Below are positions 1-6,122 of a stretch of DNA of 64,000 bases, piece after piece; position 1 is the stretch's first letter; the number at the start of each line of letters is the position of its first letter. Source of the stretch: Roseivirga pacifica (GTDB lineage Bacteria; Bacteroidota; Bacteroidia; Cytophagales; Cyclobacteriaceae); NCBI RefSeq assembly GCF_900111145.1, contig NZ_FOIR01000002.1, positions 930,001 through 994,000 on the forward strand, given 5' to 3'. Position numbers and translations under genes: made by a program. The notes under the pieces were generated by a model. The model saw nothing but the letters and a program-made list of their open reading frames with translations. It was not told the DNA's origin and ran no database searches.

Positions 1-169
1 CTGCAACCGCGTTTACCCAATTGTTCGCGGTGTCCCCATTATGAACCCAGATGAGTACCGAGAGTTCAAGTTAGAGCAACCTATTTTGGAGAAGTACGCC
101 AAGCAACTAAATGGCGCTGTATCTGAAGATTTCCGACTTATCCCTAACACAGAAAAGTCCTTAGAGTAG
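1..169 (+). CDS. C-terminal end of an unidentified protein (5' truncated by window)
   Basis: An open frame enters from the left edge (first full codon at base 2) and ends with TAG at 167-169, giving the last 55 residues. They include VRGVPIMNPDEYREFKLEQP and end in NTEKSLE. No stop interrupts the frame, and the composition is typical of a soluble, charged protein. I do not recognise the family. It could equally be a chance frame, but it runs from the edge in the same direction as the next genes. Confidence 0.5.
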   Translation, partial: CNRVYPIVRGVPIMNPDEYREFKLEQPILEKYAKQLNGAVSEDFRLIPNTEKSLE

Positions 170-313
170 TTTTACTTAGCCAGTTTTTAAGTGATGCTGG
201 CAATTAGCCGCATCATTTAAAAGCTGGTATTAGCTTATGCATCACCAAAAACGATCAGCAGGTTTGTCAGATTTACTATTCTTTTTATGTTCGCAGGCTA
301 ATGCAAACTACCT

Positions 314-730
314 ATGAAAAAATTAATATTACTTATTGTTATTACCATAACAACATCAGGCTGTTCAAACAGCGATGCCCCGTTTGAGCAATACCCTCAA
401 ACACACGACATCACATTTGATGTGTCATCATCCGAAAGCAGACAATCTTCCATCGATTTTCAAATTTTAGGAGGAGACATTGAAAAAGAATTCCATTCAT
501 TTAGTGATGACCATTTGCCCCTATCGAGAATCTACAGAAACCAAAAGGTAAATTATCAGACGGGCTTATTGATTACTTATAGAGATGTTTCTAATGTGCA
601 AGTTGGCGTAGACTTTGAGCCATACACAGTAACATTAACCATTCGCGTAGACTCAGAAATTGTGGCTACAAATGAATTTATAGTGGATGAATCTGGTTTA
701 GTTGATTACGTTGAATACAAGTTTTTGTAG
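314..730 (+). CDS. Small lipoprotein of unknown function
   Basis: 138 residues. The N-terminus is a short hydrophobic segment (LILLIVITITT) followed by the lipobox-like SGC with Cys at residue 17, so a lipid-anchored envelope protein is likely. The rest is beta-rich (alternating hydrophobic residues, e.g. VTLTIRVDSEIVATNEF near the end), suggesting a small sandwich domain, but no family was recognised. It ends 15 nt before the AraC gene on the same strand and may be co-transcribed with it. The start ATG is the only one that places the signal peptide correctly. Confidence 0.7.
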   Translation: MKKLILLIVITITTSGCSNSDAPFEQYPQTHDITFDVSSSESRQSSIDFQILGGDIEKEFHSFSDDHLPLSRIYRNQKVNYQTGLLITYRDVSNVQVGVDFEPYTVTLTIRVDSEIVATNEFIVDESGLVDYVEYKFL

Positions 731-745
731 CGCGTAATTAGAACC

Positions 746-1600
746 ATGAAACAAATACCTGTAGTCTCACTTCCGCAAAGCACAAACGAGCCCATTTTAT
801 CCGGGAACTTTAACATTAGAAGGCTACAGGATTTTATTGGAGACCAAGGCATGTCATCTGAGCCTCACCGGCACAGCTTCTACTTTATTTTGGTAATAGA
901 AAAAGGCGAAGGAGATCACGAAATCGACTTTACTCATTATCAATTGGCGCATCGCTGCGTATTTATTTTGCGTCCGGGGCAAGTGCACCAACTAAGCGTA
1001 AAGGCCGAAACCCGCGGTTTTTTAATGCAGTTCAATGCCGATTTCTATCAACCGAAAAATGGAAAAGTAGCTCAGTTTTTTCGCAGGGCTAGCCACAAAA
1101 GCTTTTGCCAATTGCCCGAAGAAACCTTTTCGAGAATTAACTCTACCCTCAACACGATCTTTAGAGAGGCAAAGGAGCAGCAGCAAGGTCATCTAGAAGC
1201 CATTAATGCCCTGCTCGACACTTTCTTTATAGAGTTGATTAGAAATGCTAGCGAAAACCGACCGAGTACTGATAAATACGAGCAAGAACGCTTAGAGGAA
1301 CTTCAAGAACTTTTAGACAAGCATATAGCCACAGAAAAGCAAGTAAGTTATTACACCGGGGCGCTCAACCTTTCTGCCTTTCAACTGAATTCTATCACCA
1401 AAAAAGTATTAGGAAAAACCGCTTCGGAACTAATAAATGAGCAAGTAGTTTTAGAGGCGCGCAGGCAACTTTTAGGCACATCAAACCAAGTAAGTCAAAT
1501 CGCCTTTTCACTAGGCTATGACGACCCATCCTACTTTATTCGTTTCTACAAAAAACATACAGGGCTAACGCCAGAAGCCTACAGAAAAAAGTTCAGCTAA
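746..1600 (+). CDS. AraC family transcriptional regulator (cupin-type sensor domain)
   Basis: 284 residues. Roughly residues 20-130 look like an AraC-type cupin sensor (HRHSFYFILVIEKGEGDHEIDF, then a GQVHQL stretch). The last ~100 residues form the double helix-turn-helix: SAFQLNSITKKVLGKTASEL, then the second motif SQIAFSLGYDDPSYFIRFYKK followed by GLTPEAYRK, which is the classic AraC signature. It lies directly upstream of a membrane protein/flavin oxidoreductase pair on the same strand, so it probably controls that pair. The effector is unknown. Confidence 0.9.
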   Translation: MKQIPVVSLPQSTNEPILSGNFNIRRLQDFIGDQGMSSEPHRHSFYFILVIEKGEGDHEIDFTHYQLAHRCVFILRPGQVHQLSVKAETRGFLMQFNADFYQPKNGKVAQFFRRASHKSFCQLPEETFSRINSTLNTIFREAKEQQQGHLEAINALLDTFFIELIRNASENRPSTDKYEQERLEELQELLDKHIATEKQVSYYTGALNLSAFQLNSITKKVLGKTASELINEQVVLEARRQLLGTSNQVSQIAFSLGYDDPSYFIRFYKKHTGLTPEAYRKKFS

Positions 1601-1615
1601 GCACAGCTACACTTC

Positions 1616-1657
1616 ATTTTTGTCCTATCCGCAACCAGGCAACCCACACTAATTTTG
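1616..1657 (+). promoter_or_regulatory. Possible promoter/regulator box before the 79-aa gene
   Basis: A TGTCCT box (1621-1626) is followed 33 nt later by TTTG inside TAATTTTG (1650-1657), which matches the Bacteroidota -7 pattern TAnnTTTG and lies 22 nt before the start codon at 1680. A similar TGTCCT-to-TTTG arrangement precedes the oxidoreductase at 4258. The -33 element is not obvious. Confidence 0.35.
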
Positions 1658-1679
1658 CTTCAACAAAGAGTTAATCTTT

Positions 1680-1919
1680 ATGAAGTTAAAAACAAAAGCC
1701 AAGCTCTTGGCATCCCTTAAAATCTGGCTGGTTATTTATCCATCCATTACCGCATTTCTCTACTTTTTAGGCGGACCAATTGCTCATTTACCACTCTACC
1801 TAAGAACCCTACTGCTCACCGCAACGCTTGTACCCTGGGTAGTTTTTGTAGGTGTACCAACCGTTGAGGCAATTTTAGATCGAATTCCCATTAACAAGAA
1901 CAAAAAACAACAGATATGA
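1680..1919 (+). CDS. Small two-TM membrane protein
   Basis: 79 residues with two hydrophobic segments (about residues 12-32 and 40-65) and a basic C-terminal tail (NKNKKQQI). The stop codon overlaps the start of the next gene (ATGA, 1916-1919), so translation is probably coupled to the oxidoreductase. The family was not recognised. By position it may be a membrane partner of the flavoenzyme or a stress-response membrane protein; this is inference only. Confidence 0.75.
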   Translation: MKLKTKAKLLASLKIWLVIYPSITAFLYFLGGPIAHLPLYLRTLLLTATLVPWVVFVGVPTVEAILDRIPINKNKKQQI

Positions 1920-2818
1920 AAACTCAATACGAAGTAATAATAATCGGAGGCAGTTATGCTGGGCTATCCGCTGCCATGGCACTAGGCCGATCGCTCAGAA
2001 ATGTGCTGGTTATCGATAGCGGAAAGCCGTGTAACCGCCAAACGCCCCATTCGCACAACTTTTTAACGCAAGACGGCAAAGCACCTGCTGAAATTGCTTC
2101 AATAGCCAAAGCGCAAGTGGCTAAGTACCAAACTGTAGATTTTTTTGATGACCTTGCTATATCAGGCACAAGAACAGCAGCCGGCTTCACCATAAAGGTT
2201 GACAGCGGTGATACTTTTTCAGCACCAAAATTAGTCTTCGCAACAGGCATCAAAGACATCATGCCAAACATTAAAGGTTTCGCTGAATGCTGGGGTATTT
2301 CGGTGGTTCATTGCCCCTACTGCCATGGGTATGAAGTTAAAGGCCAAACCACCGGTATTTTGGCAAATGGAGATACTGCCAAGCATCTAGCCCCTCTTGT
2401 TGGCAATCTTACAGATAAACTGACCATTTACACCAACGGAAAACCTGAATTTAGTATAGAAGACCTTGAGCAATTAGAAAAACACAACATTGATATAAAT
2501 GCCAAAGTGGTCAGGGAGGTAGAACACCAAAATGGGCGCATGAATAAACTGATTTTTAAGGATGGTTCTTCGGCCAAATTAGATGCAATTTATGCACGTT
2601 TACCCTTTGCACAGCATTCCGACATTCCGGAAGAATTGGGATGTGAGATTAACGACCAAGGTTACATTGCGGTAAACGCCTTTCAACAAACCAACATTGA
2701 CGGCATTTATGCCTGCGGAGATAGTGCTTCCCCGTTGAGGGCCGTAGCCAATGCTGTTTACTCTGGGAATTTAGTGGGCGCTATGGTCAACAGAGAACTG
2801 TGCGAGGCGGCCTTTTAA
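1916..2818 (+). CDS. NAD(P)/FAD-dependent oxidoreductase, thioredoxin reductase-like
   Basis: 300 residues. The N-terminal FAD-binding Rossmann motif is GGSYAG (11-16). A CPYC redox pair (Cys133, Cys136, followed by HGYE) matches the low-molecular-weight thioredoxin reductase fold, and the C-terminal FAD motif is YACGDSASP. The second NAD(P)-binding region has GILANGDTAKH, a degenerate version of the usual GxGxxA/G. This suggests a ferredoxin/bacillithiol-type or stand-alone TrxR-like enzyme rather than canonical TrxB; the substrate is not known. It is translationally coupled to the 79-aa membrane protein and follows an AraC regulator. Confidence 0.85.
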   Translation: MKTQYEVIIIGGSYAGLSAAMALGRSLRNVLVIDSGKPCNRQTPHSHNFLTQDGKAPAEIASIAKAQVAKYQTVDFFDDLAISGTRTAAGFTIKVDSGDTFSAPKLVFATGIKDIMPNIKGFAECWGISVVHCPYCHGYEVKGQTTGILANGDTAKHLAPLVGNLTDKLTIYTNGKPEFSIEDLEQLEKHNIDINAKVVREVEHQNGRMNKLIFKDGSSAKLDAIYARLPFAQHSDIPEELGCEINDQGYIAVNAFQQTNIDGIYACGDSASPLRAVANAVYSGNLVGAMVNRELCEAAF

Positions 2819-3016
2819 AGCTTGTTTAAGGCCTTCATTAGTTATCCAGTGCATCAGTACGGGGTTTCTGCTTATGGTTCATAAGTTGGCTACACGAGAG
2901 CCCCTTTACACCGTCTTTCTGAGGAAAATCATAAGCCGTCAAGGCGAATGAATGACCGAAAGAATCTACATCGGTATTGCACCTTCGCTAGTTAATCTGG
3001 AATCAGTGAGTGGATA

Positions 3017-3096
3017 AACTTTGACAAACTGGATCAAGAAGCTTATTGCTTATTCATAGTGATATCAGATTCACCATCCAAAAGTTTGTCAAAGTT
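3017..3096. repeat. 80-bp inverted-repeat element, copy 1
   Basis: The perfect 14-bp terminal inverted repeats are AACTTTGACAAACT (3017-3030) and AGTTTGTCAAAGTT (3083-3096). The interior is related to copy 2 (GGATCAAGAAGCTTATTGC versus GGATCAAGAGGCTTATTGC). It has no coding capacity. Size and termini fit a REP/MITE-like non-autonomous element or a long hairpin-forming intergenic repeat. Confidence 0.8.
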
Positions 3097-3150
3097 ATCG
3101 CGGTTAACAGCTTACATACTGATTCCAACAATAATGAGGTCAATATCTCC

Positions 3151-3452
3151 ACACCAATCTTGTCCCGTAGGGACTTCATATAGGTTGCAAAAAGCATTCG
3201 GGAATTCTAATTTGTGCCTTTGGGTACAAAACCAATAAAACATACCGCTCCAATGGAGCTTACTGAGGCGGACGTTATCATTGGGTTATGACATTCGGCT
3301 CCGATGGAGCCATGTGGTCGCCCCCTTTTCTCCTCGACCGTAGCGGAGAGGCCTAACAAGCAGTGTAGTTATTAGTAAAACAATTAATGGCTCGTAGTGG
3401 GTTAGCGTAAGAAACAATCACTCCGCGTCATGCAGAACCTGTTTCAGCGTCC
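3151..3452. repeat. Palindromic mosaic repeat block, copy 1
   Basis: Two sub-blocks are shared with the gap after the oxidoreductase: 3151-3262 resembles 5223-5340, and 3246-3452 resembles 4871-5082, in direct orientation. Each contains short perfect palindromes such as GTCCCGTAGGGAC and GGCTCCGATGGAGCC. The identity, judged by eye, is roughly three quarters to four fifths. Confidence 0.7.
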
Positions 3453-3594
3453 TCACCAAAGCAACATCTGGTTAATTATTCGTAGATCAAGGTCTTCAAT
3501 TTTCAGCTCACTAGACTTTGCATAAATAGTTCGGAAAAAATTATGCACTTTTTAAATTAACCTGTTGTTTCAGTCTGGTAAACAACAAATCCCC

Positions 3595-4176
3595 ATGTAC
3601 CAAACCCTCAAAACCTTAGACTTTTTCACCGAAGCCGAATTACAAGAAGCCATGGAGGCAGCTACTTTCCATGTTATTCCTAAAGGCCAAATTCATATTA
3701 ATCAAGGAGAAGTTTGCAAAGATGTACTCTTCATCAAAAAAGGCCTAATGCGCTCATTCTATTACAATTCTGAAAGCGAAGAAGTAACCTACTGCTTCAG
3801 TTTTGAAAACGCATTTTTCACCGCCTACTCCTCATGGATTCAACAAAAACCTTCACCTGAGAATATTCAGGCGATTACCGATACAGAGGTTTACATTATT
3901 AAACGCCATGATGTATTGAGACTTCAGGAAAACAGCATTAATTGGCAAAAGTTCTTTAGAACACAGGCCGAAGGTGCTTACATAAGCCTCGAAAATAGGA
4001 TAATGATTTTGCAGCGCGAAAGTGCCGAAAAGCGATATGAGGATTTGCTTGAAAGACACCCAGAGTATCTTCAGCAAATTCCGCTCAACTACCTGGCTTC
4101 TTACCTTGGTATTACGCAACGCCATTTAAGTAGAATAAGACAAAACTTGGCCAACCTAAAACCTACTGTCATTTAA
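3595..4176 (+). CDS. Crp/Fnr family transcriptional regulator
   Basis: 193 residues from the ATG at 3595; a TTG ten codons upstream is less likely. Residues 5-115 form a cyclic-nucleotide-binding-type beta barrel (GQIHINQGEVCKDVLFIKKG, then a region like DTEVYIIKRHDVLRL). The C-terminus has a winged-helix DNA-binding part with YLASYLGITQRHLSRIRQ, the expected recognition helix of Bacteroidota Crp-like regulators. It sits 81 nt upstream of an NAD(P)H oxidoreductase gene and probably controls it. The ligand is unknown; many family members in this phylum lack a defined cAMP response. Confidence 0.88.
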   Translation: MYQTLKTLDFFTEAELQEAMEAATFHVIPKGQIHINQGEVCKDVLFIKKGLMRSFYYNSESEEVTYCFSFENAFFTAYSSWIQQKPSPENIQAITDTEVYIIKRHDVLRLQENSINWQKFFRTQAEGAYISLENRIMILQRESAEKRYEDLLERHPEYLQQIPLNYLASYLGITQRHLSRIRQNLANLKPTVI

Positions 4177-4196
4177 TTTCGAGCGAATTACTTATT

Positions 4197-4239
4197 GGAC
4201 AAATGTCCTTTCTGACCCAAGGCTCAGCGTCTTTCTTTG
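4197..4239 (+). promoter_or_regulatory. Dyad GGACA-AA-TGTCC and TTTG box before the oxidoreductase
   Basis: GGACAAATGTCC (4197-4208) is a dyad with 5-bp arms and a 2-nt spacer. Its TGTCCT half is followed 32 nt later by CTTTG (4235-4239), close to a -7 TTTG box 19 nt before the ATG at 4258. It is a candidate operator for the upstream Crp-type regulator. Confidence 0.35.
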
Positions 4240-4257
4240 CAGCAAAACTCAAGAAAG

Positions 4258-4836
4258 ATGAAAAACATATTAGTAATTAATGGTCACCCAAACCCCGAAA
4301 GTTTTAACTACGCGCTATCGAGGGCATATGCACAAGGGGCGCTAGAAAGTGGCGTAGAAGTCAGTTTTATCAACCTTGCCGAGCTCACATTCGATCCAAA
4401 CCTTAAATACGGCTATTCGCAGCCGACCCCATTAGAGCCAGATTTGGTCGATGCCATTGAAAAAATTAAGGCGGCCGACCATTTGGTTTGGTTCTACCCT
4501 ATGTGGTGGTATGGAACACCCGCAATACTTAAAGGCTTTATCGATCGTACTTTTCTTCCTGGCATCACATACAAAACAGTTCCTGGTAAACCATTGCCGC
4601 AAAAGTTGCTCAAGGGTAAAACCGCAAGGGTCGTTATTACCGCAGACACCCCTAGCTGGTACAATTGGCTTTTTATGGGCAGACCTGCTATTCATCAATT
4701 TAAAAGAGGAGTACTTCACTTTTGTGGTGTAAGGCCGGTAAAGGTTACATACCTAGCTACCATAAAAGGTGCTTCACCAGAAAAACTCAACGGTTATTTA
4801 AACAAAGTTAAAAGCCTTGGGAGAAAGCTAGCCTAG
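4258..4836 (+). CDS. NAD(P)H-dependent oxidoreductase (flavodoxin-like fold)
   Basis: 192 residues from ATG 4258, preceded by AAGAAAG. The N-terminus KNILVINGHPNPESFNYALS is the phosphate-binding start of the quinone reductase/Kef-ancillary (MdaB, KefF) fold. VWFYPMWWYGTPAILKGFID followed by RTFLPG is the family's second signature, lining the FMN/NAD(P)H site. It likely performs two-electron reduction of quinones or similar electrophiles in the cytoplasm. The nearest neighbour is the Crp-type regulator upstream, consistent with an inducible detoxification role. An upstream TTG at 4237 would add seven residues and is not favoured. Confidence 0.88.
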   Translation: MKNILVINGHPNPESFNYALSRAYAQGALESGVEVSFINLAELTFDPNLKYGYSQPTPLEPDLVDAIEKIKAADHLVWFYPMWWYGTPAILKGFIDRTFLPGITYKTVPGKPLPQKLLKGKTARVVITADTPSWYNWLFMGRPAIHQFKRGVLHFCGVRPVKVTYLATIKGASPEKLNGYLNKVKSLGRKLA

Positions 4837-4870
4837 TGCGTTAGAGGAAGCTGTTATCAGTAAAGCATGT

Positions 4871-5082
4871 CGCTCCTCTGGAGCTTTCTGAGACGGATGT
4901 TATCATTAGGCTATGACATTCGGCTCCGATGGAGCCATATGCTCGACCTCCGCCCTTTTTCTCCTCAACCGTAGCGGAGAGGCCTACCAAGTGGTCTAGT
5001 TATATGTAGACCTGTTCATGGTTCATAGTGGGTTAGAGCAAAAACAACCACTCTGCGTCATGCTGAACTTGTTTCAGCATCT
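4871..5082. repeat. Palindromic mosaic repeat block, copy 2
   Basis: This is a direct-orientation relative of 3246-3452. Shared landmarks in the same order are CGCTCC-n-GGAGC, TATGACATTCGGCTCCGATG, TAGCGGAGAGGCCTA, and GCGTCATGC followed by TTTCAGC. The two copies bracket the Crp regulator and oxidoreductase genes. Confidence 0.7.
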
Positions 5083-5134
5083 CTATATGCCTTGCACCTA
5101 GCCTAGTTAGCAGTGCATCAGGAAACAGTAAGTA

Positions 5135-5214
5135 AACTTTGACAAACTGGATCAAGAGGCTTATTGCCTATTCATAATGACATCAGTTTAACTATCTAAA
5201 AGTTTGTCAAAGTT
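5135..5214. repeat. 80-bp inverted-repeat element, copy 2
   Basis: Termini AACTTTGACAAACT (5135-5148) and AGTTTGTCAAAGTT (5201-5214) are identical to copy 1, and the length is exactly the same. The interior is also closely related to copy 1. Confidence 0.8.
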
Positions 5215-5222
5215 ATGCTCAC

Positions 5223-5340
5223 CCAACCAATTTTGTCCCGTAGGGACTGCATATAGATAGCAAAAAGTACTCGGGAATTCTAACTTGTGCCTTTAGGTAC
5301 AAAACCAATAACCAAACATGCCGCTCCTTTGGAGCTTAAT
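5223..5340. repeat. GTCCCGTAGGGAC-containing repeat, copy 2
   Basis: Closely related to 3151-3262: TTTTGTCCCGTAGGGACTGC, then CAAAAAG-n-ACTCGGGAATTC, TTGTGCCTTTAGGTACAAAA and a GCTCCTTTGGAGC palindrome. It probably folds into several short hairpins. No coding capacity. Confidence 0.65.
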
Positions 5341-5519
5341 GAAGCTAGTGCACTTTTATGCTATTACATTTCGTCCCTATGGGACTTGTGAATTACACCA
5401 ATCGCTAACCTATATACCGATTGCAAATCGATCTTTCGTATATCCTCTTTACAAACGATTATGAAGAACTTCCTGCGCCAGCTTTGGTGTCCTCACCAAA
5501 GCGACTTCAGCAGTAATAA

Positions 5520-5600
5520 AACTTTGACAAACTGATTTAACAGACTAACTACTTATCCATCTGTATTGTCGCATTCTCTAGCCTAAAGTTTGTCAAAGCG
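5520..5600. repeat. ~80-bp inverted-repeat element, copy 3 (diverged)
   Basis: Arms CTTTGACAAACT (5522-5533) and AGTTTGTCAAAG (5587-5598) are perfect over 12 bp. The outermost TT of the right arm is changed to CG and the interior is more diverged than in copies 1 and 2. Length and layout match the other copies. Confidence 0.75.
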
Positions 5601-5620
5601 GTGATTCCATTTCAATAAAA

Positions 5621-5646
5621 AACCCCGACACTTTCATGTCGGGGTT
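5621..5646 (-). terminator. Rho-independent terminator for the minus-strand adhesin/lipoprotein genes
   Basis: The stem AACCCCGACA / TGTCGGGGTT (10 bp) has a 6-nt loop. On the minus strand it is followed by a T-run (TTTTTTATTG). It lies just beyond the lipoprotein stop at 5670. Confidence 0.9.
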
Positions 5647-5669
5647 TGTAAGCTGTTAAGTACAAATAA

Positions 5670-6116
5670 TTACTTCACCACGCTAATGGTGTAATTGCCT
5701 TCTATGCCGTTAGAGGTGTTGGTGCCATTGGCGCTGCTGCCTCCTGCATGGCTAAAGGTGAAGGTAAACCTGTTGGCGTTGAGCAACGAGATTGTCACCT
5801 CTTTGCCATCGTCAACCTTAATGGTTCTTGCTTCTTCATCACCCCACTGCCAAGTGCCACTTGCATTGAACAAGTCGGCTCCATTTGTGGTGGTGTAGCC
5901 GCCATCGGTAAAGGATAAAGTAAAGCCTGGGTAGTTGGCACTAACATCTGTGCCATCTACTTCTATTCGGCCTGCTCCGTTACCCAAGTCCCAGTTGCCA
6001 CCTAGTATCTCAAAGGCTCTTTCTCTGGCGTTTGGTGCAGAGGGCACGTCATCATCTTTACACGATGACAGTACCACTACAAATGCTAATATGATCAGTA
6101 TGCTTATGCGTTTCAT
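5670..6116 (-). CDS. Probable surface lipoprotein downstream of the giant adhesin
   Basis: 148 residues. The signal peptide MKRISILIILAFVVVLSS ends at Cys19, followed by KDDD. A Lys-acid-acid stretch after the lipidated Cys is the surface-export signal described for Bacteroidota lipoproteins, so an outer-leaflet location is inferred. The rest (GGNWDLGNGAGRIEVDGTDV, then GTWQWGDEEARTIKVDDGK) looks like a small lipocalin/beta-sandwich domain. Its start lies 6 nt after the stop of the giant T9SS gene and a terminator follows it, so the two are probably one transcript. Confidence 0.8.
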   Translation of the reverse strand: MKRISILIILAFVVVLSSCKDDDVPSAPNARERAFEILGGNWDLGNGAGRIEVDGTDVSANYPGFTLSFTDGGYTTTNGADLFNASGTWQWGDEEARTIKVDDGKEVTISLLNANRFTFTFSHAGGSSANGTNTSNGIEGNYTISVVK

Positions 6117-6122
6117 CTTCGA

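Larger units (their letters stand above)
2819..3594. other. Gene-free gap filled with palindromic repeats
   Basis: This 776-nt gap has no convincing ORF. It holds one 80-bp inverted-repeat element (3017-3096), a GTCCCGTAGGGAC box and surrounding sequence (3151-3262), and a block with GCTCC-n-GGAGC palindromes and the CGACCGTAGCGGAGAGG motif (3246-3452). The same modules recur in the gap 4837-5669 on the other side of the Crp/oxidoreductase pair. The first ~180 nt show nothing recognisable. Confidence 0.7.
4837..5669. other. Gene-free gap with the second set of palindromic repeats
   Basis: This 833-nt gap has no supported ORF. It holds a mosaic repeat block (4871-5082), two 80-bp inverted-repeat elements (5135-5214 and 5520-5600), a second GTCCCGTAGGGAC block (5223-5340), the hairpin CTTTGGTG-TCCT-CACCAAAG (5482-5501) and a terminator for the minus-strand gene at its right end. 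These modules repeat the gap at 2819-3594. Confidence 0.7.

Noticed and set aside
4432-4732. Overlapping ORFs on both strands inside the NAD(P)H oxidoreductase gene
   Set aside because: They lie fully within a gene with clear family motifs and show no features of their own.
2819-5669. Intergenic palindromes considered as a CRISPR array or an insertion sequence
   Set aside because: There is no regular repeat-spacer spacing and no transposase ORF; the modules are mosaic palindromes of different types.
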